A stretch of 53,088 bases of DNA from an uncultured Arenicella sp. (GCA_937974565.1 CALJWL010000038.1:1-53088), one strand, 5' to 3'. Counted from the first letter of the stretch, positions 1 through 9,485 are shown. The notes: generated by a model from the letters alone, not told the origin. A program made the numbers and translations.

Positions 1-95
1 AAACAAAATGATATTCAATCTTATATTTCGTATGTGAACCATGCCTATATTTCATAGACACTATCATAAAAGCAACTGCTAGCTTAAAGCTACCC

Positions 96-146
96 GTCTG
101 AAAGACGGGGGTTTAAACCTTAAATAAACGGACGAATTAAAGATCG
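96..146. repeat. Dispersed repeat copy A with terminal hairpin
   Basis: A 51-nt segment recurs almost unchanged at 51246-51294, about 51 kb away. It contains a perfect 7-bp hairpin at 93-109 (CCCGTCT, loop GAA, AGACGGG), then the palindrome GGTTTAAACC, then a shared tail ending AGATCG. A subterminal hairpin next to a short conserved tail resembles the end of an IS200/IS605-type or REP-like element, but that is inference because no transposase of that type is visible. The repeat covers the stop codon and the last codons of the kinase gene at 137-829, so that gene's C-terminus may have been replaced by the insertion. Confidence 0.6.
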
Positions 147-829
147 GAAAATAGTGCCAGCAACTCAGGTTTGCCTTCCCAATTTTTAAGAAACCGGCGG
201 CGATCTTTATTGTGATTTTTCGACCATGTCAGTGACCACCACGAGTGACGTTGCGCTGCATCCAGATCAATGAAGAACAGCTGTTTATCTACCCACAATA
301 GGTTTGTCGCCTTCATATCGCCGTGTGAAATTCTAGCAGCAGCCAACTTTGAAAACGCTTCCGTTACGGCTGCTTTCACCAGAATACGTTCATCTTGTTG
401 CATCTTGGGTAAAGCACTAAGCAACTCAACGCCAGATAAAAATTGATTGGCAAAATAGGCATTCATTCGAATCCAACCCATTCGATTCTCAAACATCATG
501 ATTGGCGGCGATATATTGAGGCCTACCTCACTGAATGTATGACTCATTTTCCAGCATCGCCGGGCTCGTGATTTACGCAAAGCGCGTTTAATTTTATGCC
601 AAGTATTGCGAGGGTTGTAGCGCTTTAAAATAATGTCGACGCCGTTGATCGATACCCGTGCGACGGTGGTGGTTTGATCATTTTTAAGTATGCGCGTTGC
701 GCATGCTTTGTCCAACAAGGCATCCAGTGCCTCTGCCGATTTTGGCAACACATCAAACTCACTGGAACGAGACACATAACGCCATGTTCGTATTGCCTCG
801 GAGCGCTTTGCTTTGACCAATGTGCCCAC
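137..829 (-). CDS. LPS kinase-like protein (WaaP/KdkA/InaA-type)
   Basis: A 230-residue protein of the lipopolysaccharide kinase superfamily, expected to phosphorylate a sugar of the LPS inner core at the cytoplasmic face. The C-terminal half shows the kinase catalytic signature SHGDMKATNLLW followed by FIDLDAA, the Asp-based catalytic and metal-binding loops. The start codon is GTG and the Shine-Dalgarno sequence is poor. It lies 28 nt downstream of the WaaG-WaaP fusion on the same strand. In Pseudomonas several small kinases of this class follow waaP in the same place. The last codons lie inside a dispersed repeat, so the natural C-terminus may be altered. Substrate is unknown. Confidence 0.75.
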   Translation of the reverse strand: MGTLVKAKRSEAIRTWRYVSRSSEFDVLPKSAEALDALLDKACATRILKNDQTTTVARVSINGVDIILKRYNPRNTWHKIKRALRKSRARRCWKMSHTFSEVGLNISPPIMMFENRMGWIRMNAYFANQFLSGVELLSALPKMQQDERILVKAAVTEAFSKLAAARISHGDMKATNLLWVDKQLFFIDLDAAQRHSWWSLTWSKNHNKDRRRFLKNWEGKPELLALFSDL

Positions 830-857
830 TAGGGATAAAGTTCCGTAACGTTAAACA

Positions 858-3056
858 CTACTTCCCAATCTGATTATTTATTGGCAGTTCAGCGCGCAGC
901 TTGGTTTCCACCGGCGTTACTGCCTCAGAATTAATTTGGGCTTTTACCTGGGTTTGTATCTGCGGGCCCAACTTAGATGATATTGGAAGCGGCGCCTGAT
1001 TCGGTTTTAATACGTCATCGGGCAATGACTCTTGCAGACGCTCTTGGGCTCGCTGTCGCTGGAGGTTCTCCTGAGCGCGAGCTTTACGTTTTTCTGATTC
1101 GTACAATTTATTGCCTCGGCTGACCACTTTCCGCCAAAACGACATCTCAGTTCGAAATATCTCACGCAACGGCTTACCTCGATAAAGCGTCATAAAACGA
1201 TATAGATCACGAGTCGTCAGGCCGATTTCTTTACTAGAATAGTATAAACCTGCAATGTCCTTCACGGCCCATCGCTCAGGTGTTTTACGGCGCATCTGAA
1301 TTCGGTGTAAATCAATCAAATACAACTTACTCTCTGGCGATACTTGTTTGTCAGCCTCAAAGTGCGCGTCGAGCAAAAAGTGGCACAAGTAAAAGTCTCG
1401 ATGATTCGCCCCGTTTTCATGAATAACCCGAGCGGTTTCGACTACTTTGTTTAGTATCCAGCGCTTAAGCCTGATCTCTTTTAATGTCTTAGGCGGGTGG
1501 GCTTTCCATTCACCGCAAAAATCTTCCAAGCTGGTTTCAGTTGGCAATGCCTCGGTTACGATAAACGAATGTTTGGTGGCTGGGTTGCGGCCACGAATGC
1601 CATAAGCTGAAACCGTCATCGTATCAATTTCTAAATCTTTAAGCCGATGCACACCATGCCATTCGTTTAGCGCCCCAACCACAGGGGCTCGCAGGTAGAT
1701 AATGTTCTTAAAAATTTCTCCCCAACCCACACCGGTGTGCATTTTGAGAAAATAATCTTTTTCGCCGCGCGTGAAACGCAACGTTCGCCGCCCAAGCGCT
1801 TCGCGATAAACCTTACCTTCAATGTTCATCATCTGATAAAACGAATCTTCACCGCGTAAGGCTTGCCGCAATTCATTCGTAATATAGAGCTGTTCATCGC
1901 TGTCTTTCATCTCGTCACGATTGAGATACAAACTTCGCTGGGCACAGGTTTGCTCAATAAAGTCCACTGCACGTTGCGGCATCACATAAAGGCTGGGATT
2001 TTGGCCGTATTGCAAACCGTTCTGTCGCCAAGTTTCTTTCTCTTGCGACAGCAACATTTCATGCAATTTAGTGTTTAACTCTTCTTGGGAGAAACGCTTA
2101 CGCAGTACATGCCCAGCTTCCGCTGTTTTAATATGCGGCGCATAACCGCATACCGGTGTTGCCAGCACCGGTAAACCGGAGACAATCGCTTCGAGTAAAA
2201 CGCCACCCGTGGTCTCTGCATATGCAGGGTGTAACAGCATGTCGCCCGCTTTCATCAAAGCGGGAACGTCTTTGCGCCCACCCAAGAAATGAATTTGATC
2301 AGAGACACCGTATTTTTTGGCAATGCGCTGAAAGTTATCGATTTTATCTTGACCAACCACGAACAATTTTGTCTTTAATAATAACGCTTCAGGCAAAGCC
2401 GAAAGTGCGACAATTGCCCGATCCAAGCCTTTGGTTTGAAAGCCAGAACCAATCAACAACACCAAATTTTCATCTTCGGTAATACCCAAAGACGTACGTA
2501 ATGATTCTCGATTTGGCAATTTATCCAAATGCGTCCAGCGAGCCTTTTCTAAGGTTGGCGGCAAACACAAAAAACGAGAATCTTGCGTTAGATAGTACTG
2601 CTGATATATCAGCTTTTCTCGATCCGACAACGACAAAATATTCGTCTTTGACGACGCATCAAACACGCCTCGCTCAAAGTTAGAAAAGTACAAAAAACGG
2701 GGCGTAAAACGATAAAACCATGAATGCCGCAGAAAGGAACGCCCCACATAACAATAGTCACCACAATAATAAATATCCAAGCCTGGAATTTTATTAAATC
2801 CCACCACCACATCAAAATTGTGGCCATCAAGCTGCTTACGCAATTTACGGTGAAACGAATGGGCACGGGTGTGATTGGTTAACCCAAAGTGTTTGATAAT
2901 GACGACTTCTAGACCGTCAGGCACATCACCTTCCCAGCTGCCAGTAAACACCGTGGCTTGATGACCGCGTTGAATGCATTCATTGGCAATTCGCAGCATG
3001 TCGAGTGACAAGCCGCTGTAAGGAAAATGTTTATATAGGCAAAAGGCGAAGTGCAT
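858..3056 (-). CDS. Fused LPS glucosyltransferase I (WaaG) and heptose kinase (WaaP)
   Basis: A 732-residue protein joining two core-LPS enzymes usually encoded separately. Residues about 1-380 are a GT4 glycosyltransferase like WaaG, which adds the first hexose to heptose II. Its nucleotide-sugar motifs are GSGFQTKGLDRA and AETTGGVLLEA. Residues about 383-655 match WaaP, which phosphorylates heptose I: GKVYRE near the start, the catalytic ANHRDFYLCHFLL (Asp at about 554) and LIDLHRIQ. The last 75 or so residues are a charged, glutamine-rich, probably coiled-coil tail with no counterpart I recognise. An internal ATG at 1910 (residue 383) sits where a separate WaaP would start, so the fusion probably arose by loss of the waaG stop. 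Neighbours are waaC upstream and a second kinase downstream. Confidence 0.88.
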   Translation of the reverse strand: MHFAFCLYKHFPYSGLSLDMLRIANECIQRGHQATVFTGSWEGDVPDGLEVVIIKHFGLTNHTRAHSFHRKLRKQLDGHNFDVVVGFNKIPGLDIYYCGDYCYVGRSFLRHSWFYRFTPRFLYFSNFERGVFDASSKTNILSLSDREKLIYQQYYLTQDSRFLCLPPTLEKARWTHLDKLPNRESLRTSLGITEDENLVLLIGSGFQTKGLDRAIVALSALPEALLLKTKLFVVGQDKIDNFQRIAKKYGVSDQIHFLGGRKDVPALMKAGDMLLHPAYAETTGGVLLEAIVSGLPVLATPVCGYAPHIKTAEAGHVLRKRFSQEELNTKLHEMLLSQEKETWRQNGLQYGQNPSLYVMPQRAVDFIEQTCAQRSLYLNRDEMKDSDEQLYITNELRQALRGEDSFYQMMNIEGKVYREALGRRTLRFTRGEKDYFLKMHTGVGWGEIFKNIIYLRAPVVGALNEWHGVHRLKDLEIDTMTVSAYGIRGRNPATKHSFIVTEALPTETSLEDFCGEWKAHPPKTLKEIRLKRWILNKVVETARVIHENGANHRDFYLCHFLLDAHFEADKQVSPESKLYLIDLHRIQMRRKTPERWAVKDIAGLYYSSKEIGLTTRDLYRFMTLYRGKPLREIFRTEMSFWRKVVSRGNKLYESEKRKARAQENLQRQRAQERLQESLPDDVLKPNQAPLPISSKLGPQIQTQVKAQINSEAVTPVETKLRAELPINNQIGK

Positions 3057-3194
3057 GGCGATAAAAAAGCATTGAGTTGACTTGATTATACGCTCAAACG
3101 GCTTAAGAACACCCTAATTTGCAATGAATTGTTGGTATTGAACAATCTCAGAATCAAAACAGCCTCCGTTCATCGGCGCTATTGCGTGTGCCAA

Positions 3195-4214
3195 TTAGGC
3201 TATTTTTTCATACAATGCCTGCCATATATCCCCCGCGTTCAATTCCTGATAGCACGGCGGCTCCGTTACCTGTTTGGTAATTTTTGGACACTCTTTTAAT
3301 AAGCAAGGCGAGCAAGGGTAAGCACTCTGCACCCACAACTGGTTGTTGCCGATCGCGCCCGTTAACTCGGCATTGGTTGATCCGTACAATGAGATACAAG
3401 GCAACCCTAACCCCGCAGCTAAGTGCCCTAAACCAGTATCGACTGCAATAGCACCATCAGCGAGCGCCAATTGAGTCTTCAGTTCGGTTAAGCTGGATTT
3501 AGGTAGCACTTGGGCATGACTCAAACCATTGACGATCCACTCAGCACGGCGCTTTTCTTCTTTATTGCCCCAGCAGAGAACCACTTTATACCCATCATCA
3601 ATGATCAACTCAGCCAACTCACGCCAAATTTTCTTTGGCAGGTGTTTCGTTTGCCATGTGGTGCCGTGCAGTAGAAAAACAGTGGGCACATTCAACGATG
3701 TTCCAGTGCGTCTATTTAATAGATAGTCGGGCTCTGTTTTTGGTACTGAGTAACCAAAACCGCCCGCAAAAAGTTGACGTAAGCGATCAATCGCATGCTG
3801 TTGTCTGGGTACAACCACTTTTTTCGAATAAAACTTAGCCGCCGGAGTTTCCTTTATCGAATCACCGGAAAAGCCAATTCGTTGCCCATCCGCTTGCAAC
3901 TTTGCAAACTTCGCCAGAACAGCACTTTTCATTAAGCCTTGCGCGTCCACAACGATGTCGTATCGTTGAGATCGCAGCTCTTTTAGAAAAGCAAAAAAAT
4001 CCTTGATATTAGACCAATTGAATTTTCGCCAACGCCGTGTCGCCACCGTAATCACTCGATCCACGCTGGGGTGCCACTGAGGAATTTGCGAGAAGCTGTC
4101 CTCAACCATCCAATCCACTGTCAAGCCCTCATACTGCTGGCTCAGATCGGTAAGCGCTGGCATTAAATGCAAAACGTCGCCCATGGACGTTAATTTAACA
4201 ACAAGCACTCTCAT
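3195..4214 (-). CDS. waaC: LPS heptosyltransferase I
   Basis: A GT9-family enzyme that transfers the first L-glycero-D-manno-heptose from ADP-heptose onto Kdo2-lipid A at the inner membrane. The N-terminus MRVLVVKLTSMGDVLH and the C-terminal donor-site block AVDTGLGHLAAGLGLPCISLYG are characteristic. A C-terminal cysteine-rich stretch (CSPCLLKECP) is typical of the family. I chose the ATG at 4214 rather than the GTG two codons upstream because the family starts MRVL. It follows waaF by 44 nt on the same strand, in the order waaF-waaC-waaG-waaP known from Pseudomonas. Confidence 0.93.
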   Translation of the reverse strand: MRVLVVKLTSMGDVLHLMPALTDLSQQYEGLTVDWMVEDSFSQIPQWHPSVDRVITVATRRWRKFNWSNIKDFFAFLKELRSQRYDIVVDAQGLMKSAVLAKFAKLQADGQRIGFSGDSIKETPAAKFYSKKVVVPRQQHAIDRLRQLFAGGFGYSVPKTEPDYLLNRRTGTSLNVPTVFLLHGTTWQTKHLPKKIWRELAELIIDDGYKVVLCWGNKEEKRRAEWIVNGLSHAQVLPKSSLTELKTQLALADGAIAVDTGLGHLAAGLGLPCISLYGSTNAELTGAIGNNQLWVQSAYPCSPCLLKECPKITKQVTEPPCYQELNAGDIWQALYEKIA

Positions 4215-4258
4215 GATCACTGACTCAGTTTAGTTAGGGCCTAAGGCCTGTTAAAAGC

Positions 4259-5281
4259 TTACAGCTGATTCGCCAATTCAAGCACTGACGCGGGTGTCAG
4301 CTTGTTTAAACAATCCAAATGCTGCAATGGGCAATCTCGTTTAAAACAGGGGCTGCATTCCAAGCCTAATCGAGCAACCAAGTGGTTGTCACTCAGAGGC
4401 GGTGTGTGGCCTGGGTCAGTCGACCCATAAACCGCAACTAAAGGTATCTGCAAGGCAGCGGCAATGTGCATTAAGCCAGAATCATTACTAAGAACCAGAG
4501 ACGCTTGAGAAATAAGATCAACCGCATCGGGCAACGACGTTTTACCCGCCAACACAGTGCATTTAGCCGCACTGAGTTCGTTAATTTGTCGACAAACATC
4601 CAGGTCATTTTCTGATCCAAGCAACCAAACTTGCCAACCTTTGGCCAAATAATGCTTAGCGCATTCAGCGAAATGCCGCGCTGGCCACTGTTTTGACGCG
4701 CCGAACTCGGCCCCCGGGCATACAGCTAAAATCGGGCTATCCGCGCTTAATTTGTTAGCCGTCAAGACCGACTTAACTTGCTCTGTTCGAACTTCCAGTT
4801 TCGGGGCCGGAATCGTTTCTACCGCCCTTGGCGTTGAGCCTTTAGTCAGACCAAGAGCGACAAAGCGTTGCACGGTCATTGGCAGTTTTTGTTTATTTAA
4901 ACGGCGAATATCGTTCAATAAGCCCCAGCGCTGTTCACCCAAGAACCCAGTGCGCCGTGGGATTTTAGCCATGGCTGGCACCAACGCCGACTTAAGCGAG
5001 TTCGGCAATACAATGGCATTGGAGTAGCTATTTTCGCGCAGCGATTTACCTAATCGTACCCGCTCCCCTAAACTGAGCTTTCCATGGTTGAAGTTGCCGA
5101 CAATAAGTTGACTCACTTGCGGCATGCGATCAACCATGGCCGCTGTCCATGCCGGGGCCAGCACATCAATCTGCGCATTGGGCTCTCGGCGTTTAATATC
5201 AATAAATAAACTCTGAGCCATGACCATATCGCCGACCCAAGATGGGCCAACAATGAGGTATTTTTTCTCAGAGTAATTCAT
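4259..5281 (-). CDS. waaF: LPS heptosyltransferase II
   Basis: A 340-residue GT9 enzyme that adds heptose II to heptose I of the LPS inner core using ADP-heptose. The N-terminal KYLIVGPSWVGDMVMAQS is the WaaF hallmark. The C-terminal half carries LVLSNDSGLMHIAAAL and VAVYGSTDPGHTPPLS, the donor-binding region, and then CSPCFKRDCP. It begins 52 nt after the ilvE stop and is followed by waaC, so all five genes from ilvE to the terminal kinase are probably co-transcribed or at least co-oriented. Length is normal for the family. Confidence 0.94.
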   Translation of the reverse strand: MNYSEKKYLIVGPSWVGDMVMAQSLFIDIKRREPNAQIDVLAPAWTAAMVDRMPQVSQLIVGNFNHGKLSLGERVRLGKSLRENSYSNAIVLPNSLKSALVPAMAKIPRRTGFLGEQRWGLLNDIRRLNKQKLPMTVQRFVALGLTKGSTPRAVETIPAPKLEVRTEQVKSVLTANKLSADSPILAVCPGAEFGASKQWPARHFAECAKHYLAKGWQVWLLGSENDLDVCRQINELSAAKCTVLAGKTSLPDAVDLISQASLVLSNDSGLMHIAAALQIPLVAVYGSTDPGHTPPLSDNHLVARLGLECSPCFKRDCPLQHLDCLNKLTPASVLELANQL

Positions 5282-5333
5282 TCGATATCCGCTGCACTTT
5301 CAATCATGCTTGAGGCAAACGCATGCAAATAGC

Positions 5334-6257
5334 TTACAAATACGTCAACCAGTCTTGTCTAGCCGCATCGCGTCCATACACAATATCAAAATAACGTTTT
5401 TGGACTTCAGCGGTGATGTCACCGCGTTTGCCGTTACCAATTTGACGATCATCCAGCGATGCTATTGGTGTTACTTCTGCCGCCGTGCCCGTAAAAAACA
5501 CTTCATCAGCGGTGTAGACCTCATCTCGGGTAATTTGCTTTTCAACCACCTTCAAACCCAAATCTTGGGTCATCACGTCCACCACCGTATCACGCGTAAT
5601 GCCTTCTAAGGCTGAGGTAAGTTCGGGGGTGTACACCGTGCCGCGTCGCACCACAAATATATTTTCGCCGGCACCTTCGGCTACGTAGCCATTGGGGTCC
5701 AACAAAAGCGCTTCATCGTAACCCGAATTTGCGGCCTCTTGTGTTGCAAGAATTGAGTTGGTGTAATGACCGTTGGTTTTTGACTTAGCCATGGTGCTAT
5801 TAACGTGATGACGGCTAAACGACGAGGTCTTAACTCGAATGCCTTTTTCCAACGCGTCGTCGCCCAAATACGTGCCCCATTCCCAAGCCGCCACCATGAG
5901 ATGGCATTTCAATGTGCTTGCGTGTAGCCCCATGCCTTCGGCACCGTAGTAGGCCATAGGGCGTAAATACGCCGATTCAAGATTGTTCTTTTTCACGATC
6001 TCGCATTGCGCGGCACTGATCTGCTGGTCGGTAAACGGGATACTCATCCCCATAATTTTGGCCGACTGCTGTAATCGCTCAGTATGTCGATCGAGACGAA
6101 ATATCGCCGGCCCACGGTCGGTCGCATACGCCCGCACCCCTTCGAAGACCCCAACGCCATAATGCAAGGTATGCGTTAGCACATGCACTTTTGCATCACG
6201 CCAATCAACAAATTCACCATCCATCCAGATGAAACCATCACGATCATCAAACGACAT
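5334..6257 (-). CDS. ilvE: Branched-chain amino-acid aminotransferase
   Basis: A 307-residue PLP fold-type IV transaminase for the last step of leucine, isoleucine and valine synthesis. The N-terminus reads FIWMDGEFVDWRDAKVHVLTHTLHYG, cited here only for the key HTLHYG. The PLP lysine lies in the block MAKSKTNGHYTNS, and the cofactor phosphate-binding segment EGAGENIFVV is clear. A good Shine-Dalgarno (GAGGAAA) precedes the ATG at 6257. It heads the LPS core cluster, the same arrangement as in Pseudomonas, where ilvE precedes waaF. A perfect TATAAT hexamer lies about 65 nt upstream. Confidence 0.95.
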   Translation of the reverse strand: MSFDDRDGFIWMDGEFVDWRDAKVHVLTHTLHYGVGVFEGVRAYATDRGPAIFRLDRHTERLQQSAKIMGMSIPFTDQQISAAQCEIVKKNNLESAYLRPMAYYGAEGMGLHASTLKCHLMVAAWEWGTYLGDDALEKGIRVKTSSFSRHHVNSTMAKSKTNGHYTNSILATQEAANSGYDEALLLDPNGYVAEGAGENIFVVRRGTVYTPELTSALEGITRDTVVDVMTQDLGLKVVEKQITRDEVYTADEVFFTGTAAEVTPIASLDDRQIGNGKRGDITAEVQKRYFDIVYGRDAARQDWLTYL

Positions 6258-6639
6258 TGTTATTTCCTCGATTTAAATTATTTCGATTTTTGCATCACAG
6301 GCCCAATGGCCTAAACTGCGGATTATAGGGGTTTCAATGCAATTTGAGGCGTACTTTTGAGCAAAAATTGAAGGTTTCTGAACGGTTGTTTATCAAACGC
6401 AGACTTCAAACAATCTTCCAGTCACTTTTTGCGTAAGATTAATTAATCAGAACCAAGTCGACTGATTTTTTGAGCCTCAAAATCACTCGCCAATGCAACG
6501 CTCAAACGGCTTAACGCGCTGCAAAAGTGCAATGATACTGCTACGTTGTTCGCATCATCATCGAATTCTCTTTTTGAACTGGCGTACGGTGTTTCCCCCT
6601 CTCGGTTTACTGTAAATTAACACCAAAGATAGTCGAGTT
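6258..6639. other. 382-nt gene-free stretch upstream of ilvE
   Basis: No open frame here looks coding. It contains the candidate ilvE promoter at its left end. It also has a weak plus-strand hairpin followed by T residues near 6445-6471 (AATCAG...CTGATTTTTT), which has no plus-strand gene upstream to terminate. I see no terminator for the minus-strand hydrolase gene that ends at 6640. Confidence 0.5.
6299..6327 (-). promoter_or_regulatory. Candidate ilvE/waa operon promoter -10 and leader palindrome
   Basis: On the minus strand a perfect TATAAT lies at 6322-6327, about 65 nt before the ilvE ATG. Between it and the gene is the inverted repeat AGGCC-CAAT-GGCCT (6299-6312, given on the plus strand), which would fall in the first bases of the transcript or act as an operator. 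No good -35 hexamer stands at 16-18 bp, so the promoter may need an activator or be unrelated. Confidence 0.4.
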
Positions 6640-7455
6640 TTACCAGTTGTCTCGCAAATGTCTTAAACCCAAGAACACCGCCTCTTCACTGGGCTTCTCT
6701 TCTAGATCAGGAATTTTTTGACGCAGCGTATCGATGATTTCTTGGCAATTAAGTCGAAAAAAGGCATTAACCAGCTTCTCTAATGCGATGTTCGAAATAA
6801 AGTGTGACTCACCTGACCACTGCTCCAAAGCAGATAATAACGCCGTGGCGGCCGAATTATTCGGTTCTCGATCCAACGTAAAACGAAGATTGTTCACAAT
6901 GTAATCATGCCCTGGAAAAATGCGCGTGTTGTCTGGCAACAAAAACAATTGCTCCTTAAACGTTTGGTACATAGTTTGTGGATTACCGCCGTTATGGCAA
7001 TTACCAACCCCAGCATTAAACAATGTGTCGCCACTGAATAACGCTGGCTGATCGGCCTGAGAACGCATGTCAGCGCGCCCCATAAAATACAAGCACGTAT
7101 GGCAAAAGGTGTGACCCGGTGTGTCCAACGAGATTAGCTCAACAGTTGTGCCAATTTGCACCGCATCACCCGCTCTTAAGCCTTCATCAACGTTTGGAAT
7201 CTTATCTAAAGCCCGGTGATGCGCAAATAACTTAGCGCCGGTAGCGGCAATAACTGATTCGTTTCCACCAATGTGATCATAATGTTCGTGAGTATTGATC
7301 ACTCCACGAATAGTCCAACCCAACCGGTGAGCCCGATCCAATAATAAAGCATGATCAAAGGGATCTATGGCGGCGGCTTCGCGTGTTTCTGGACAGGCCA
7401 CCAAGTACATGTAGTTTCGTAAGCTATTATTAACAGCTATTTGTTCAACGAGCAT
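6640..7455 (-). CDS. Hydroxyacylglutathione hydrolase-like metallo-beta-lactamase fold protein
   Basis: A 271-residue binuclear metallohydrolase of the glyoxalase II group, which would hydrolyse S-D-lactoylglutathione or a related thioester in the cytoplasm. The metal ligands are all visible: THEHYDHIGG, DTPGHTFCHT, SGDTLFNAGVG and IFPGHDY. A C-terminal stretch starting REPNNSAAT resembles the substrate-binding HAGH C-terminal domain. It is slightly longer than typical GloB, mostly in the C-terminal part, so it may be a paralogue rather than the main GloB. It stands alone, divergent from uup. Confidence 0.82.
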   Translation of the reverse strand: MLVEQIAVNNSLRNYMYLVACPETREAAAIDPFDHALLLDRAHRLGWTIRGVINTHEHYDHIGGNESVIAATGAKLFAHHRALDKIPNVDEGLRAGDAVQIGTTVELISLDTPGHTFCHTCLYFMGRADMRSQADQPALFSGDTLFNAGVGNCHNGGNPQTMYQTFKEQLFLLPDNTRIFPGHDYIVNNLRFTLDREPNNSAATALLSALEQWSGESHFISNIALEKLVNAFFRLNCQEIIDTLRQKIPDLEEKPSEEAVFLGLRHLRDNW

Positions 7456-7613
7456 GGATTACAAACCTCATAATGATAGACTTCACGCCGATATTTTTAC
7501 CCTTCGGCACTTTATTATTGCTGTATAAAACTGTTTCGAACGCACCTTACATCAATAAAACGCTTTAACATAAGCAGCAATAATAACCGCCAAAAACCTT
7601 CAAACAGACAATT

Positions 7614-9485
7614 ATGGCCTTAATCACTTTAAAAGACGTGAACGTCAGCTTCGGCGCTGATGCCATTTTAGATCAAGCGAACCTGATTATCGAACCTAAT
7701 GAACGCATTGGTTTAATTGGGCGTAACGGCGCTGGGAAGTCCACTTTGCTGAAAATGATTGACGGCGAAATACAGCCAGATGACGGCGAACTGGTTCGCC
7801 AGCAGGGTACGGTTACCGGACGTCTAATTCAAGAGGTACCTAACGGCATTGATTATGACATCCGCAGCGTGGTCGCCTTAGGCGACGATAAACGAGGCCC
7901 AACGCTGGCGGAGTTTTATCTGGATGAAGCCCAAGTTGGTGAGTTGCAAAACAAACTCAATGAAATCGATGCATGGTCGCTTGATCGACAAGTAAAAACC
8001 CTTTGTTCAAAATTTAACTTAGAACCCGAACAAGCGTTCGCCTCTCTTTCTGGCGGCATGAAACGGCGAGTGCTTATGGCCAGGGCATTAGTCAAGGACC
8101 CTGACATATTGTTACTGGATGAACCAACCAATCACTTGGATATCGACACCATTCTTTGGCTGGAAAGCCTATTAATGGGGTTGAATGTAACACTGATTAT
8201 TGTTTCGCACGACCGTCGTTTTATCGACAAATTGTGTACTCGTATTATTGAACTTGACCGCGGCGTGATCACTTCTTATCCAGGTGATTTCAAAGCCTAC
8301 ATCAACGCCAAAGCAAAAGCGCTGGAAGAAGAAGACCGGCATAACGCCAAGTTCGACAAAAGGCTAGCTCAAGAAGAGGTGTGGATTCGCCAAGGCATTC
8401 AAGCTCGGCGAACTCGCAATGAAGGCCGTGTTCGTGCGTTAAAAAAGATGCGCGAAGAGCGCCGACAACGGCGTGAACGTCAAGGCACCGCCAGCATCAA
8501 TCTAAACCAAGCTGGCAAGTCTGGCAAAGTCGTCATCGAAGCTAAGAACCTACACGCGGCCTTTAACAACAACGTGGTGATCGACGACTTCTCTTGCCGT
8601 ATCTTACGTGGTGATAAAGTTGGCATTATTGGCCCTAACGGTTGTGGGAAATCGACACTGATTAAAATACTCACCGGTGAAAATGCACCACAGTCGGGTG
8701 ACATAAAGATTGGCACCGCACTTGAAATTGCCTATTTAGACCAACATCGGTCGGCCATTCGAGATGATTTAAGCGTGCAAGACAACGTCTCTGGTAACAC
8801 GGAAATTGAAATTAACGGCCAACGCAAACACATCATGGGCTATTTGCAAGATTTTTTGTTCAGCCCTGCACGGGCTCGCGCACCAGCCGCCAAGCTTTCT
8901 GGCGGTGAACGCAACCGTTTAATGCTGGCCAAATTATTCACTCAGCCGTTTAACTTTCTGGTACTTGATGAACCAACCAATGACCTAGATTACGAAACCT
9001 TAGAACTCTTGGAACAACTGCTGATGGACTACAGTGGCACATTATTGTTAGTGAGCCACGACCGTGCCTTTTTGGACAATGTTGTTACCAGCACCATCGC
9101 CTTCGAAGGCAACGCTAAAGTCTATGAGTACGTAGGAGGTTACGATGATTGGCTGCGGCAAAAGCGTGACCAAACTAAGGCTCAAAAAAACGAATTGGCA
9201 ACAGAGCCTAAAACACCTCAAACCAAACAAAGCACAACCAATCATGCCGCACTGCCAGCCAAGCAAAAGAAATTAAGCTACAAACTGCAACGCGAATTAG
9301 ATCTGATGCCACAACGGTTAGACGAGTTGGAAACCGACATTGAGACACTTACACAAAAGATGGCTGAGCCCAATTTTTACCAACAAGAAGCGTCTATTAT
9401 TGCTGAGGCAGGCAATGAGCTTAAGGCCAAGCAAGACGAGTTGGAAACCTGCTTTGCACGCTGGGAAGAACTTGAATCAATGTGA
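7614..9485 (+). CDS. uup: ABC-F ATPase Uup
   Basis: A 623-residue soluble ABC-F protein with two ATPase domains and no membrane segments. Walker A motifs GRNGAGKST and GPNGCGKST, signatures LSGGMKRR and LSGGERNR, and Walker B plus D-loop LLLDEPTNHLD and LVLDEPTNDLD are all intact. The highly charged linker between the domains (around residues 245-300) is the ABC-F inter-domain arm. The C-terminal 90 residues form a predicted coiled coil, the feature that identifies Uup among ABC-F proteins. Uup acts on the ribosome and affects transposon excision and ribosome assembly. It is divergent from the hydrolase gene and followed after 21 nt by a transporter. Confidence 0.93.
   Translation: MALITLKDVNVSFGADAILDQANLIIEPNERIGLIGRNGAGKSTLLKMIDGEIQPDDGELVRQQGTVTGRLIQEVPNGIDYDIRSVVALGDDKRGPTLAEFYLDEAQVGELQNKLNEIDAWSLDRQVKTLCSKFNLEPEQAFASLSGGMKRRVLMARALVKDPDILLLDEPTNHLDIDTILWLESLLMGLNVTLIIVSHDRRFIDKLCTRIIELDRGVITSYPGDFKAYINAKAKALEEEDRHNAKFDKRLAQEEVWIRQGIQARRTRNEGRVRALKKMREERRQRRERQGTASINLNQAGKSGKVVIEAKNLHAAFNNNVVIDDFSCRILRGDKVGIIGPNGCGKSTLIKILTGENAPQSGDIKIGTALEIAYLDQHRSAIRDDLSVQDNVSGNTEIEINGQRKHIMGYLQDFLFSPARARAPAAKLSGGERNRLMLAKLFTQPFNFLVLDEPTNDLDYETLELLEQLLMDYSGTLLLVSHDRAFLDNVVTSTIAFEGNAKVYEYVGGYDDWLRQKRDQTKAQKNELATEPKTPQTKQSTTNHAALPAKQKKLSYKLQRELDLMPQRLDELETDIETLTQKMAEPNFYQQEASIIAEAGNELKAKQDELETCFARWEELESM

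Noticed and set aside
6445-6471. Hairpin with T run in the ilvE upstream gap as a terminator
   Set aside because: The stem is only six base pairs with an 11-nt loop, and there is no plus-strand gene upstream to terminate.
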